From positions 20,381,001 through 20,445,000 of the forward strand of contig CM073558.1 in assembly GCA_037074615.1 (NCBI GenBank): DNA of 64,000 nt. The letters run 5' to 3'. Shown in pieces: positions 1-15,127 of the stretch. This DNA is from Leucaena leucocephala (Eukaryota; Streptophyta; Magnoliopsida; Fabales; Fabaceae). Every line of letters begins with the position of its first letter. Positions within the stretch are counted from its first letter, which is position 1. Below the pieces are notes generated by a model. That model did no database searches. It saw nothing but the letters and a program-made list of their open reading frames with translations, and was not told the origin of the DNA. The position numbers and the translations under genes were made by a program.

Positions 1-484
1 TCTGCTAACTTTTATTAATTATTAACCATTAATCATCTAGAATAAAGATTTCATTTTGTAAGGTTCATTTGAGGAGTAAAATATAGGAACTGCTGATAAA
101 TATTCTCTTTGCCTGGTGGCATATGGCTGTGGTAATTTGGAACCTCTAACATGGTAATGGATTTTTGATTTGTCACGGCTAAGAAGGAAGAGATCCCTAG
201 TCTGCATCCTCCAAGGTTAAGTAAGAAACTAAAATGAAAATAGTGGTAGGTTCTTTTATTGGTATGCATCAATGTGTATGAGGGTACCTTCTCAAGGTTA
301 TCCTCCATTGAGAAAATGGACTGGAATGATTTGAAGCTTAATAAGGAATAAGGAAGTAGAAATTAAAAACTGAAAACAATATAATTATTCTATTAGCTAG
401 CTCAAAGGTTGTCTTATGCTGAAAATTTCATAGACTACTCTTTAAGCTAGATTTGTACACTTTACTTTTGAAGCAAGTCATACA

Positions 485-950
485 TGTGCCTGCTTGGGAA
501 ACTCCTAAACTAAGGTTTTAAAAGGACTTTTGGTTCAAACCTTAGTTTAGGAAAATTTTAAAACGAACGACTATATTTGTCCAAAAGAGCTTTTAGATCA
601 AACTATAGTTTTAGATAAGCTATTAGGACTAATTTGTGGAATAGTAAAAGAGCTTATGGATTATCCAATTATTATTTTACCTTTATTTTTTCTTACACCC
701 TCTCTCCTCTACCCTCTCCTTTCTCCTCTCTCTTCTCTCTTTCCACCCTCTCTCCTCCTCCTATTTTTAATAAAATCATACCCTTTATGATAATTTTCCA
801 ATTATAAAAGTTCTTCTGGTAATAACTATCGAAACACTAATTTATTCATAACCACTTTTTTTCCATAAGCTTTTCTCCAAAAGCCATTTTCTAAAAGCTG
901 TCCAAATTTTTTTTTGTAAGTCTTTTTCTAAACTTTTATCCAAACATTGA
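485..950 (+). repeat. Dispersed pyrimidine-tract repeat, copy A
   Basis: An A+T-rich repeat lying in the first visible intron of the importin gene. It has a stretch near 640-680 (GTAAAAGAGCTTATGGATTA) followed by a dense C/T tract at about 695-760 and ends near ATCCAAACA. The same order of blocks recurs at 62443-62900 and 63120-63600, and inverted at 18535-19290. Edges often read GTTTGG or CCAAAC, as in small inverted-repeat transposons, but exact termini are not certain. Confidence 0.6.
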
Positions 951-997
951 TATGATGATTTCATGACTTGTCAGGCCAGACATTTTTTCTGTTTTAG

Positions 998-3900
998 CAC
1001 ATCACCTTCAATCTGCAGATGTTCTTGCATCCCACCGAATCTTCATCATATTGTTTAGGACATTAAAGGAATTGTCCACCAAGCGCCTAACTTCAGACCA
1101 AAGAAACTTTGCAGAGGTACGGTTCATTTTTAAAGTTTTTATTGTATATATTTTCTTCTTCCCTGCTCTCTTTAAAACATTTTGTATACGTTGTCTCGAC
1201 TTTATCTCTATTGCACACATTGCAAACCAGAGGAATTCTGTATTGTATTTGTACCAAACTTCTTTTTCTCTTCTTTTGTGATGGAATTCAGGTAGATAAT
1301 ATCCAATTTAGGTACGGCAACCTTTTATATTGATAATATGTACTTGGTGTATCTTCTCTTCGTTGTGTTCAGCCATACCAAATATTGAGAATGACATGGC
1401 TGGCAAAACACTATTGACAGTTTGGATTCTCAATGGAATAATCTTACAGGAAGTTTGAGTGAATTAAATCCAATTTGATCAATTGGATATTGTTATAAAC
1501 CCAAATTTTGACGTTGTGCAGGATTAAATTGAGCTACATATATCCATTTAAAATTTTGATTGGCATTTCTATCAAAGATTCAGGTACATTGGATTAGTCA
1601 AGATCTTCCAGACAGTGATTCTGTTATTTATAGATTTCGAGGAGTCAATTTTTAATCACAATTTCTCATCATAATGTGAAGGCTGAAGACCTTGACTATA
1701 GTCGAAGATCCAAATTCACACAAGTGCATGGCTTATGGTTTTAGTGGTCTGATTTGAATATTATCTTGGTGTATCATAGGGAGGGAAGTGGTGCTATTGG
1801 CTAGTGTTTAGATACTTGGCTCGTAGGTCTTAGCACTTGTGCATCACATGGCATAGTATATTTAGCACAAGTTTCCTCCTTTTGAAGGCTATATGGCTCA
1901 TGAAAATGTGAACTATTGAGGATGCTATGCTCTACTTTATTACCATAATCCTCCTTAAGTGGTGGTGGCCTGGTGTTTCTAAGATAGATTTTTGGTTGTT
2001 CAGACTACATAATTTGCCATGGAAAGGATGTTTATGCCTCATTCTAGTGCACTTATTTTACCTTTTATTAAATTTTTTAATTATTCACTTCTAGGGATTT
2101 ATGTACCGGAGTGTAACTTACTTCTTCCTATGAGTATCTATTGAATTTCAAGTATTGAATGGGAAGTTTTATGCTGATCATGAGAGAATAACACTCAACC
2201 TATTATACTCTGATAAAATTCAGGCAAGAAGATGAAAAACAAATTATAAAAGAGTCCCTCTACCCAAAGTATGGTATTGAATGAAGTTTTATACTGATGC
2301 TATGTTGCAATTTTTCGTAACTCTGGAGGCCAAGAAAGAGAGGGTGGAGGATTTGGTGCCGTGCGTGTATGTAAAAGAAAAAACTACTTACGGGTAGTCT
2401 GCTCTTTCTTATGAACCTTACATTATGTCACAGCTAGGCTGTGATGGTGTTAATTTTTGAACATATTGGATTCTTTGAATCTCTGACTCTTTTTTCACTT
2501 GTTTTTGCATTGTTCCATTCTACATCAAAATGCTCTCCGTTAGTACATACATGGATTTACTGAGATTACTGTTTAGCAACTTATCACTTCTCAAAACAAT
2601 AAAATATGACTGATGATTTTTTTGGGCAGATATCATCCCATTTCTTTGATTACTGCTGGCGCCTTTGGCAAAGTGATGTGCAAACAATATTACATGGCTT
2701 CTCTACTCTTTCTCAAAGCTATAAACATTCTGGGGAGAGGCGTCATAATGAACTTTACCTTACTTGTGAGAGATGGTTATTATGTTCAAAGATAATACGT
2801 CAGTTAATAATTTCAGGATTTCAAAGTGATTCAAAGTGTTTTCAGGTAACCGTCTATTTGTCTTATGCCTATTCCCTACATTGTTTACTGTGTCTCAAAG
2901 TTTGGCATATTTTTCTTTTTACTTTTCTGTATTGTTTTTATAAACAAAATTAACCACCTGAAATGTTAGAGTACTTGATGCCTGATATTTCTATTTTGTA
3001 GGAGGTTCGGCCAGTCAAGGAAGTGTCTCCTGTGCTCTTAAGTGCCATTCAATCATTCCTTCCATACTGTGAGACCTCTGTTTCTTGTGTATGAGTCATT
3101 TCTTTGTGTTTATGTTTTCATGAATAAATACCCAAGTCAACAAAAAGAAAACTTTAATGAACATAAACTGATGAAAATTCCTTCTATCATTTTAAACCGC
3201 ATCAATGTTTTCATACTTGTTATATAATGTTGTAGATTAATTTTTCATGATTGTTACATTTTTGGAGTTGATAATTAGAATTGCAGGGAATGCAGAAAAA
3301 ATGTGATCATATTTTCTAAATCATTAAAATGATGTTTTATAGTGGACAATGAGCATTTTACAGTGTGCTGCAATCTCTCGCCCTCTCCCTCCCTCCCTCT
3401 CTGGGTTCTGAAAACTTTTAGTATCCTGCATATATCATGATGTTTATGAACATCTGATTAATCTTTGGTTCAGTGACCAGGAAAGCAACAAATTGGCTCC
3501 CCCTCCCCTTTTATTTTATAATGAAAGGAAAAGTTAACTAGTCGTTGCTTTCTGTATTTTTGTTTTCAAAAAGTATGACTTCTTCCCTCATACTAATTGG
3601 ACATTTCTCTTGTTTTGCAGATTCATCCTTACAAAAGGAATGTCCAAAATTTTGGGAATTTACAAAAAGGGCTTGTACCAAATTGATGAAAATCTTAGTT
3701 GCCTTTCAGGGCAGACATCCTTACTCATTTGGCGATAAACTTGTGCTCTCATCTGTTGTGGATTTCTGTTTAAATAAGATAACAGATCCTGAGCCATATC
3801 TATTATCATTTGAACAATTCCTTATTCAGTGTATGGTGATGGTGAAAAATATGCTGGAATGTAAAGAATACAAGCAAACTCTTACTGGTCGGGTTATGGA

Positions 3901-6900
3901 TGAAAATGGAATTACCCTAGAGCAGATGAAGAAAAATATTTCCAGTATGGTTGGTGGTGTTTTGACTTCCCTTCTACCCAATGAGCGGATTGCCCTCCTT
4001 TGTAATGTATTGATAAGAAGGTAGCATTCCCTTCTTTGCTCCTTCTTGGGGGCTTTATTTTACCTGTAGTTGCCTGATTTTCTCACTGATTGAGGTGTGA
4101 AGTTGTGGTATACTTGACCTAATAATACATGGTAGTTCATGTCAATTAGAACCTATGGAAAGAATTCTGTTTTAAACCGGGCAAGATTGTCTCCTTTTAA
4201 CTAACATTTTAGAGTTTCATGTCTGCTAGAGTGTGTAATAATTGTTCTTTGATGGAGCTAAACGTATCATTTGTGTCTTCCAGGAGTGTGTATATGAAGA
4301 GTTACTGGTTTATACTGCTTGATTATGGACTAAACAGTGCTTTTGTAATCCAACAGGTATTTTGTTCTAACAGCAAGTGATTTGGAGGAATGGTATCGTA
4401 ACCCTGAGTCTTTTCATCATGAGCAGGATATGGTTCAGTGGACAGAAAAATTGAGGCCATGTGCTGAAGCTTTGTACATCGTATTATTTGAAAATAATAG
4501 CCAAGTAGGTGGCATTCAACATCACAGGTTATCTTGTGTTATCTCTTTTATTCTGACGCTTCAATGTGACTCCATTATTAATGCATGGATGTGTGAATGT
4601 GACTGTTACTTTTAGCTGCTAGGTCCTGTTGTAGTTTCACTTCTTCAAGAGGCTATGAATAGTTGCTCAACTTCAGTAACAGAAATCACTCCAGGGTTGC
4701 TTCTTAAAGATGCTGCTTATGGTGCTGCTGCTTATGTTTATTATGAGCTTTCAAACTACCTGAGCTTCAAAGACTGGTACTTCCAATGTTGCTATGCCAC
4801 TGTTTTCAGTTAGTTCATAATTTGGAAGAAGGTGCCAATATTATATTAACTCAGACCAATTTACACCAAAAAGTGGCAATGCCTCCTGTACAAAAAGATA
4901 AGCAGTTTTATAGCATTTGACATTTGTCATTCTTCACTATATAATCTCGGGGGTTTATTAGTGTGAATATACTCAATTGAAGCACTGTTGGTGTTCTGAA
5001 ACAACTTTCACACGTCAATATGCAGGAAAAAGAAGCATACTTAGGCTCTTCCTTTATTATTCAATTTTAGGATATATAGTAATACTCTGTTAATTGTAAC
5101 TTTGTATGTAAGAGTTAGTTTTAGGTTCCGGAGCTTCTTTTGGTGGTGGTTGTTAACTTTAGGTTTGGATTTATCTCTGGTGAACACATAATTCATCATC
5201 ATAATTTATTTCTGGTATTGCATTTTCCCTCTATTATGCTTTAACTGGAGTTCTTTTTTATTTTCTTAAATGTAATATTTTCAGGTTTAATGGTGCATTA
5301 TCTCTTGAACTATCAAATGACCATCAAAGCATGCGGATCATCCACCGTAAAGTTGCTCTAATTTTAGGACAGTGGGTTTCTGAGGTAAAATCCCGTACTG
5401 AGTGCTTGAGTTGCATAGTGAATGAGCTTTTATATTTTCAATGATAAATTTTACAGCAGCTTTGATAAGATTTACTCTTTTATGTTTTACGGATAGAGAT
5501 ATTTAAAACCTAAACATGCTACGCAGTTCTAAATTTTCTATAACAGTGTAGTAACTACTACATGGCCATAATATTTATCCTGTTAAATCTTCCAATGATC
5601 AATGAATTTAATCTGTTATGTGTCTACACAATGGTGTGTATTTTCATGTTTGATAAACTTTTTATTCTTACTATATTGTGACTATCAGGTCAAAGATGAT
5701 ACAAAAAGACCTGTCTACTGCGCTCTAATCAGATTATTGCAGGCCAAAGATTTATCTGTCAGAGTATGTGGGCATATTGCATAGTTTGTGTTCCAATGAA
5801 AATTATTAATTAGCCTTGAGTTTTAGCATATTTGCATCTTCTTGTTATGTTTCTTACTAATCACATGCATAATTTGTTTTAGCTTGCAGCATGTCGCTCC
5901 TTGTGCTTACATGTAGAAGATGCAAACTTTTCGGAAAGGGAGTTTGTTGATCTACTTCCAATATGTTGGGATTCATGTTTCAAGTTATTTGACGAAGTTC
6001 AGGAATTTGACTCCAAGGTAAAAATTTCCTTTCTGAAAAGTAAAACATGTACTGGAAGGGTGATGGGAACCCTTCCTGGCTTTATGTTAAGCCTCTCTTA
6101 GTCTCTTATGCTTCGCACAGCTGTAGTATGGCTTGAATTAGACTCTCTTAGCTGACTGTTTTCTTTCGATTTTAATATCTTTTGCATTATTTTTTAAATT
6201 ATAATAAAAGATGGAAGGCTTCAATGTGCATGTTTTCTGTGGAAAAAAAGCCTATCTGCTCCATGCAGTTCCCCCCTTAGTTTGTAGATATTTAGATTTT
6301 TAAACTGCAAAATGTGGAAGGCTTCAATTTGCTTATATTCTGTGGTAAAAAAGCCTATCTGCTTGATGCAGTTTCCCCCTAACTTTATTATTTAGATTTA
6401 AGGGAAGGTCATTAACAACGAACTATTTGATATTAAATATCCTTTAATTTTCTAGTGGTCAATTGTATTTCTCATTATTCTTTTATTATTTTTCCAGGTT
6501 CAAGTTTTGAATTTGATCTCTATCCTCATTGGACATGTCAGTGAAGTTATTCCATTTGCAAACAATTTGGTGCAATTTTTTCAAAAGGTAACACGTCAGT
6601 AATTACTCTTTACCTCTAATGAAAATTTCTTTTTGGTTGCAAGATTTGCTGCTTTCCATCTTCATATATATATCTGTTCATTGAAGGGCAGACAGAAACA
6701 GTAACATGTTGAAACAACCCAAATGGAGCTAATCATTAGTTGTTCTTTATAAGTTTAAACTTGTGTCATGGATGATATCCGTTATTTTTTAAAATATAAT
6801 TCCAGGAGTTTTGTGCTCTTATTGGTGTGATAATAATCTGTGGATTTGCTTATAATGGTATCTTTGCTGAAGATGATAGTCTTGTGATGGTAGGTCATTT

Positions 6901-9900
6901 ATGATACAGCTAAGTTATTTGTTTAAAATATATGGCTAATTTGATATGAACAATATAGTTACAATAACTTGCACAGGCAATGATTGCTAAGAAGTACAAG
7001 AAAGTTCAGAGGTTATTTTAAAATTTATGCTCCATCTGATTCTGGGTATCAGAAGTGAACTCCTGAGGATATAGAATTTGAGTTTTAATTTGGCTTTCGC
7101 CCTGTGAAAGTTTTGGTGTTAACAACAGGCTTCCTGATAACTTATTCTGACTTTCAAGGAGGAGATAAAATAATGGAGTGGGCTTTAGAATAAGCATTAT
7201 TCACAAGTTTAGCTCGTTAAAATTTAGTTTTTCACACTGCTAATGTGCTAATGACAACAGAATAAATATCATTAAGCTTCATTCACAATTAAAGCCCATT
7301 TAACCCACTGTTGCATTTGTTCTAACAAGGTGTGGGAGGAATCTTCTGGTGAAAGCTTACTGCAGATTCAGCTTCTTGTTGCTCTGCGTAACTTTGTGGT
7401 TGCGCTTGGCTACAAGTCACCCACTTGCTATAACATATTACTCCCCATTCTTGATTATGGAATTGATATTAATAGCCCAGATGAACTCAATCTTCTAGAG
7501 GATAGCATGCTGGTAATCCTGCTGTCTCTTTATGTTTATTAAATGGATACCGTTTTGTGCGTGTTTATTTAATGAAATTATATCCTAATAATCTCAGTTA
7601 TGGGAGGCCACACTTTCTCACGCTCCTTCAATGATTTCTCAACTGTTATCATATTTTTCACGCCTTCTTGACATCATGGAAAGAAGCTTTGACCATTTGC
7701 AGGTTAGAATTAGCTCTGTCATTATATTGATCTTTATTGCACAGTCAAGGTTTCATAGAGGAAATTAGTATGAACGGGTGCCACTACCCACTAGGTTGAG
7801 GCGGTCATTTGAAAGCTTCATTTTGCATAATTGGATTGGGATGATGAGTTAGTGTTCTTGTAATTAAAAACTCATAATAATCTTCACATTATGACATCTT
7901 AACTCCATTCTATTTATTCTTTCTCTTGCTCTTACTGCCACCTCTTTTGAGTACATTACACTGCTTTTAAGATCAGAGAGATATTGCACAAAAAATATAT
8001 ATTGTATAATTGAATCTTGCATTTGGAACTGGTCGGTGTGATTAAGGACACTGTTATGTGTAATATTTCTTTTTGGTCGGTGTGATTGAGGACACTATTA
8101 TGTAAAATATTTCTTTTTGAGTACTTATTAGAAAGTAAAAGAACTACTATCGAAAAAAAAGAAAGTAAAAGAACTCATTGTTAGCTGCCATATATGCAAA
8201 CTAATGTTGCTGCCTTCCAGTTCCCAGAAATTTGACTGTTATTTATTGATTTATTTTTTGCCTGCAATTTGACTATTATTGAGATGGTTATGCACCATGT
8301 GGTTGTATATATAATCATTCAATGCATTGATTTATGGAGAAGTATCATAGCTTAAGTTATTGACTTCTCAGCTGCTGCTTCGTGATTTATCTGCTGACTT
8401 GCTTTGGACTTGATTTTTGACCATTCAGTACTATGTTCCCTTGGTAATTTATTTTCTTTATTTGGACTGCAGCTCAAGTTACCCTTAATGACCATGAATA
8501 ATGCGTCTCATTTTTTATAATACGTGCAATGCATGGGACCTGTGCTAGTTGTTGTTACTATTATTATTTGTTTAATTGCAGGTTTCTGTGAACATAATTG
8601 AAGATTACATTATTTTGGGTGGAAGTGAATTTCTGAGTGTCCATGCTTCAAGCATTGCTAAAATTCTTGATCTAGTTGTTGGGAATGTTAATGACAGAGG
8701 CCTACTTGCAGTTCTTCCAGTTATTGACCTTTTAATACAGGTAATTTGTTTTCAAACCTTACAGATGTTAGCAATGCCATAAACAATTGGATTTTTTTGT
8801 ATATCTAGAATTCGGAGAAATTGCCTCCTTATTGGTTACCTGTATTACAATGTGACTGCATGCTTAATCTTTTATTAAAGATATATGTGGAAAATGTCTC
8901 TAAACCTGATAGAACTTAATATTTTATGGATGCACATGTTGTGAATCCTAGAAAATCATGTATTAATTTATTTTTGCTGTTTACAGTGTTTCCCCATGGA
9001 AGTACCGCCACTTATTAGCAGCACTTTACAAGTAAGTATAGTTTCGTGCCCAACTTTAAGCTATTTAGTACGTCAAATACTGAGCCTGTGCTCAATAATT
9101 GTTTTGTATTTGTTATTGGGAGACTTTACTTAAAATTTTGTATTTCCTTCTTGTTTCTAGAAACTAATCATCATATGTTTGAGTGGAGGAGATGATCGTG
9201 ATCCTTCTAAAGCATCTGTTAAAGCATCTTCAGCTGCCATCCTGGCAAGGATTTTGATAATGAATACAAGCTCTCTTGCTCAGTTAACATCAGATACATC
9301 AACCTTATCGCTCCTTCAGACAGCAGGTGTCCCGGTCCAGGAAAATTTACTTCTTTGCCTTGTTGACATATGGCTTGACAAGGTTGGTAAAGTCTGCATC
9401 TCAGGGATATGCTTGTGATGTTTGGTGTTTCGATTATTTTTTCTACTATGTATAGTCTGTGCTTGACTCAAAATGGCATAATACACTGCAACTATAAAAC
9501 GGTCCTTATTTACAGGTGACTTTTGATGTGTCAGTTCCCTTGAAGTATATTTAATGCGGGAAGCTTACTCTAAAAGCTTCACTTTTTTAATTTTATAATT
9601 AGCTCGTGGCTCACTTTAGGTTCACTTTGCCTCGACTTTATTGTCCATTTTGACATCGTCTCATGAGCCACCATGGAAAAGGCTTAGGAAAATAATTGCT
9701 CTTGACTGAAGGATGTTAAAAATAAGATGTTCTTATTCACATATTAAGGCTGCTGCAAGTTTTGTTCAAACCAATACCTGGCTTCATTTTTTTTATTGGT
9801 CTTAACTACTCGAGAATCTAATATTGATTGACATGATCTGTTTCATCCTTTATTTATTTATTTTGTTACATAAGGAGGATTTGAATCATGACTTTTATTC

Positions 9901-11709
9901 ACCTCCCATCCCATTTTTACCATTTGAGTTAAATCTCATGTGGTGTTGCATGCTCTATTTAAAGTATCGATTATGTACATTATTTGCAGGTAGATAATGT
10001 TTCATCCATTCAGAGGAAGACATTTGGCTTAGCTCTTTCAATAATTCTAACATTGAGATTGCCTCAAGTCCTTGACAAACTTGATCAAATTTTGAGGTAT
10101 TCCACCCTTTTCTTTTTATGGTATCAAGGTTAGGGGCATCATTAGGCTTTGCCCAACATTCGTCAGGCAATCTTAGGGCTGTAACCCTGCACATTGGCCT
10201 GATGTGTTTAGGATTTTATCCCTATGACCTGTGGCCCGTGGATGTATGAGATGGACCCATTTGTTAGAACCAATAAAATTTTATTCATGGTTGTCCAGTG
10301 TTTATATAAGACATAATTGAGGCAACAAGGCTGCCTCCTGGCTAAGCTAATAATCTAGGTTAACTCTATCTAAATCCCTTAAAGTATAAAATAAATTAAA
10401 ACAAATCTGACCTGATAAAGATAACTTAAGGGATAAAGTATAAAATACTAATAAGTTAATAATAAATAGTAATAAACTACAACCCTAAGGAAAGACCCGC
10501 CATTCAACAATTTCATTTGTCCCTATATAAAATTTCACTTGTCCAAGGCCCCTAAAAAATTTGTTTGACCAATCTTATCTATGTCATAACCTTAAATAAT
10601 GATAGTTTTTAAATGGAGGAAGTAATAATTTATAAAATAACCATATTTAAATGTTTATATTGATTATTGAAAATTTTATCACTATTGATTTCACTGCTAC
10701 ACAATAACACGAGATAAATAAATTTTATCTACTAAAAATTAAGAGTATGATTCTAATATCTAATATTTATTGTATTGTTTCCAATTTGAATTTTTTATAT
10801 ACATTAAGACAGTTTTGTTTTACATGTTATAATTTTATGTTTTGCATATTGTTTCTAAGTATTTTTTTTAACCTTCAATGTAATTTTTTTAAAAAATATT
10901 AATATCTACCTTAAGTATAAATCTGGCCTCCACTAATTTTTCTGGTTCTTCCAATTACTACCTCACCTTTGAATATCCTTTATCTCGTAAGTATCAAAGG
11001 ACGCCTTTTATGTTGCCTCATGCAGTGTTTGCACTAGTGTAATTTTGGGCGGAAACGATGACTTGACTGAGGAAGAGTCGAGGTTAGATCTTTGCAATTC
11101 AAATCTAATTTTTTACTTCCATTTTATCTCTTATTAGACTGTTGACTTATACTTTGCATAGAATCTAAGATGAGCCATACTGTTCAGGATTTATGAATAG
11201 TGTAGTTTTCGATGAATATCATATTATATATTGTTAGTTGGGACTTAGAGGCTGGATTGGTATTATCTTCAATCCATTTTTGACCTAAAGTGTGAATGCT
11301 ACCATGTAAACTGGTGTGATTGCAAATTTATAGATACGTAGATAGATGGATCACCTAATTAAATCGTAGTTATTTATTCTCTCGTTTATTAACAGTGGTG
11401 ACATGAGCTCTGACGGATCTCCTCACGAGGGCAGTATGCATAGTAAAGAAATCAGAAGGAGACAGGTGCGAGATTTATGAGAACAATATAAAAATTCCTA
11501 TTTGGACTGAATAAATAATTATATGTGTGTATTTTGGGGATTTCCAGATCAAAACTTCAGACCCTGTAAATCACATTTCATTGGAGAACTCTGTGAGAGA
11601 AAATCTGCAAACATGTGCCACTATTCATGGAGAGTCTTTTAATGCCGTGATGAGTAGCATACATCCATCCGCCTTTGCACAGTTGAAGCAGGCATTGCAG
11701 ATGCCATAG
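998..11709 (+). CDS. Importin-11 (KA120)-type nuclear import receptor, 3' part
   Basis: Importin-beta family receptor built of ARM/HEAT helical repeats; family members carry cargo through nuclear pores under Ran-GTP control. I joined exons 998-1116, 2630-2845, 3002-3068, 3621-4020, 4357-4504, 4616-4776, 5285-5384, 5689-5763, 5883-6017, 6498-6587, 7330-7512, 7598-7702, 8582-8740, 8987-9031, 9161-9382, 9990-10096, 11026-11082, 11396-11465 and 11548-11709. All have GT..AG borders and keep phase, giving 872 residues and a stop. The first exon reads (H)LQSADVLASHRIF and later ones include CPKFWEFTKRACTKLM and GRHPYSFGDK, which I recognise from plant importin-11 proteins. The C-terminus has an acidic/serine patch (NDDLTEEESSGDMSSDG). 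The N-terminal part, with the Ran-binding importin-beta N domain, should lie upstream of the window. No frameshift or stop was seen. Family is firm; the cargo is unknown from sequence. Confidence 0.92.
6205..6387. repeat. Local direct duplication in importin intron
   Basis: Two copies of a segment beginning GGAAGGCTTCAA (6212 and about 6315) and running to a GCAGTTCCCCC / GCAGTTTCCCCC end. The offset is about 103 bases with scattered mismatches. It looks like an old tandem duplication within an intron; no coding content. Confidence 0.6.
8031..8120. repeat. Short tandem duplication (44-bp period)
   Basis: GGTCGGTGTGATT occurs at 8031 and 8075, each followed by a closely similar run ending in ATATTTCTTTTT. 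It lies in an intron of the importin gene and is followed at about 8131-8175 by another small duplication (GAAAGTAAAAGAACT twice). Confidence 0.7.
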
Positions 11710-14700
11710 CTTGGTGCGACACTAAATAGTTGTGCAGCAGTCGTATGTGGAGTTGAGGCTCTCAATCTCTGCTAGCTCATTAGATTGATACTCTTACAGG
11801 TACTCCTTGCTATAACGCCCGGGGTTTCTATTTCTTTCTTTCTTTTCCTTTCCTTTTCCCTCCTTCAGTATTGGTCAGATGAGAAGCATGCAGCTGCCGG
11901 CCCAAACTTCTTTTTTACGTTTTGCAAAAAAAAAAAAAAAAAAAGAACATAAATGTTGATGCTGAAAATTTTCACTTTACAAATCTGACCCCTTCTAGCA
12001 ATGATATATATAGCAAGACCCTAATTCTATGATGCCCAAGGTTCAATGACTGATCAAGAAGTTCGGAATTAAATTACTGTTATTACCATGTTTTCAATTA
12101 GTTCTTTTTTCCTATATATTTTTGGTAGCAGGCAACTAATGTAACACATTGATATGGGTTATTCCAGGATGATATTGAAGGTTTTGATACTTGGCTTTGG
12201 TGACTTTCAGGCTATTGTGTTCAGAACGGCTTGCAAGTCTTTTTTCCCATGATCATTATTCATATTCATTTGTTTGTGCCAGTTGGCTGCGTGACGTTGT
12301 GTAAATAGTATGCTGTTCCTTGAGCAAAAGGGAGCAGCTTTGAGTCCGGTCAAAAACAACACAACCCAACACTCCCACCCCACACAAAAAAAAAAAAAAA
12401 AACTTTTCCCACACCCCACCAAAAAAAAAACTTTTTTAAGGTCAAAATAGGGAAGGTGCAATATGAGTGATCGGTTTGATGGGAAAATTATGTAGTGCAA
12501 GTTGCATTCTTTTTGGCTGCATACAATTCAGTTAGTTTTTTCTTTCCTTGGTCTCATTACTTGTAGGTTATTGAAAAAGTAGAAAATTTCCCCATGATGG
12601 GGATGTTTCAACCTAAAAAAATAAAACAGATGAGCTTCACATCACTCCATTCAAAACAAATATTCAAACGAGAAATACTACATATGGCAAGGAATGACAT
12701 GTATTATTGCTGGTATAGATGGTAGGGAGGGTTTGTATCAAATAAAGATGCAAGTTTAATTTTTTTTTACTGTTGTGAGAATTTTTTTTGTTAGGTGATC
12801 TTATAATTTTTTTTATAAGTGTTTTTTAAGTTTTAAGATCGTGTCTTAGTTTTGATAGGGGATTGAAGAATTTTCTTACGAGCAATACTACATAAAGATG
12901 AAACATAAGTTGCATGGAAGTCAAGTGTGTTTGGTTTTATGTTGGTCAAAACTTATGTTTGGTTAGAATTGATTCTACAAATATACTTTAGATAGAATTA
13001 ACACTGGCTAAAATTGAGGTGGGTCAAAATCCCGTTACATGTTAAATGTTAAATCTAGTGTTCTAACCTGATTTGGAGGAAGTTAAAGTAGCTTGGTTTT
13101 TAATTGGTTTTGGAGTGTGTTGTTTATTAACCATTTGTGGCAAAACGTAACTTAAGCCTTAAAACCATGATTTTTCAGCCCCTAATATATTTCCCGAATG
13201 AGCACAAATATTTAAAATAAATGTAGAGGCATAATTTACTTACACGTGTTGATGTGTCAATGGTCGAAACTAATTGTTACATGTGCTTGCTAATTCTAAC
13301 TAGAATAAAGTGTGAAGGTGTTATTGGGTTGTTTAGAATTAGAAATCCATAGGAATGATCATATCAATATACTCCTTAAATAATTCATATATCTTATTTT
13401 TACTCCAAATTACAAGGGTAAGGTAAAAGTATCAAATGGCAAGGATAAAACTAGAATCTTCAAATGTTTTTTATTCATGTAATAAGTTTTCTTATCATGC
13501 CTAAAAATATTGAAATTAACAGTTGAGAGAGCAAAATTTAATAGTTTTAACTGTGTTAAATATGGATTATTCTAAGATGACTAGTCATTAATTTTTAAAG
13601 AGTAATCCTTAAACCATAAGCTAGATAATAGAGATCTCGTTTCTGGACGAGGGTTTCATTCTTCAAATAGTCATATACTTTATCTCTTCGCTAGTTGAAC
13701 TTATAGACAATAGATGATTGTTTGAATTTATATAATGGCTATAGCATTATGAGTAAGAATATATAATAAATTAGTCTAATTTTAACATAAATCCATAATT
13801 TCCCATTAACCTTAGATAATAAGACAATCTTTAAAGAATGACATAAATACTACTTATATTCACAAATTAATTATCTTAACGTATCTATCTCATTCTTAAA
13901 ATGTATACCCTTAAAAGTTATCTTTTGAAAAGGGATTAATAATACCAAGAAACTCTTGAAAACATTTATTTTCTTTTATAATCATTGTAAAACATATATT
14001 GTGATTTCAATCTGTTTTTCCAAAATATTTCTCATTTTATAATTTCACTAAATATTAATTATTTTGATACAATTTTAAATTTTAATAATAATCATAGGTC
14101 AAACAATATTAAATATATATTCTACTTTTTTATTAATTGATGGTATTTTAATTATAAATATGAAAAATTATTTTAATTTATAATTATATTATATCTCTTT
14201 AAATTTAAAAATATAAAAAAGAAAAAAAAGGAGAAGCGTAGCATAATTAGAGGTGGAAAAGGGATTTAAATAAGTAGAATGAGATTCTTTTAAATTTTGG
14301 ATTGTCAGGTGTGGCAAAATTTATATAATTGCTTCTTTTACTAAAATGATATAATTTTATTTTTCATAACCAAAGTTTACATAATTGTCTAGTGCTTCAG
14401 GTTTTCCGAGATTGTTACATGTAGCCTAAGATTGTTAAGATTGTTACCTGGAGATATTTTTGGATTACAAAACCAGGAACAAGGCCCAAAACTAGAAGGA
14501 TACTGTTTAAAAACAGACGGATGAGATCTTTAGATAGACCGCCATGCCTCATTAATGCAAGACCACCTTTCCATCGGTATTTACTAGATTTAGGAGGGCT
14601 CAGATTAGCATCTTAGCACATTCTTCATAGCAACTACAACCCATGTCTAGAAACATGGTGCGCAGATTGTTGTCGCCGCTAATGACACATCTATTGTCAT

Positions 14701-15127
14701 CATCGACCAAAATATTAAACGTCCCAACTGGCAAAATACATCTAGTATGTACCAACTTTATTTACAAAGGTATATATTGTATAGTTATACAATCATAAAA
14801 ATCATACCTCCCTACAAATAGCCAACTTTGAATCATTGTAAACTTAACACAAACTAATTTCCAAACATTTTTTAAAAAATATATAATTTCTGAAGCAACC
14901 AGCAATCAAACAAGTCCTCAGCTTCACATGCAACTAGATTTTTATGCTCGTCAAGCAGAAAGCATAAAGCATAAGGTGCAATTAGAATGGACATCTGGAA
15001 ATTTCTATCAAGAATCTGTCTTGACTATTATATTAAATTAAAATCATATCTAAACAGATATATCTCGGTAAATATGTAACAAAATTGAAAAGGATCGAGA
15101 AAGACCTAGACAAGGGTTTCAAGTGAC
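11710..15127. other. Importin 3' UTR and intergenic space
   Basis: The first 800 or so bases after the importin stop are probably its 3' UTR; they include two long A runs near 11926-11944 and 12386-12402. The rest (about 12700-15100) is A+T-rich with no supported reading frame, RNA gene or recognisable transposon on either strand. The last few hundred bases before 15128 are the likely 3' UTR of the EBP1 gene on the other strand. Confidence 0.5.
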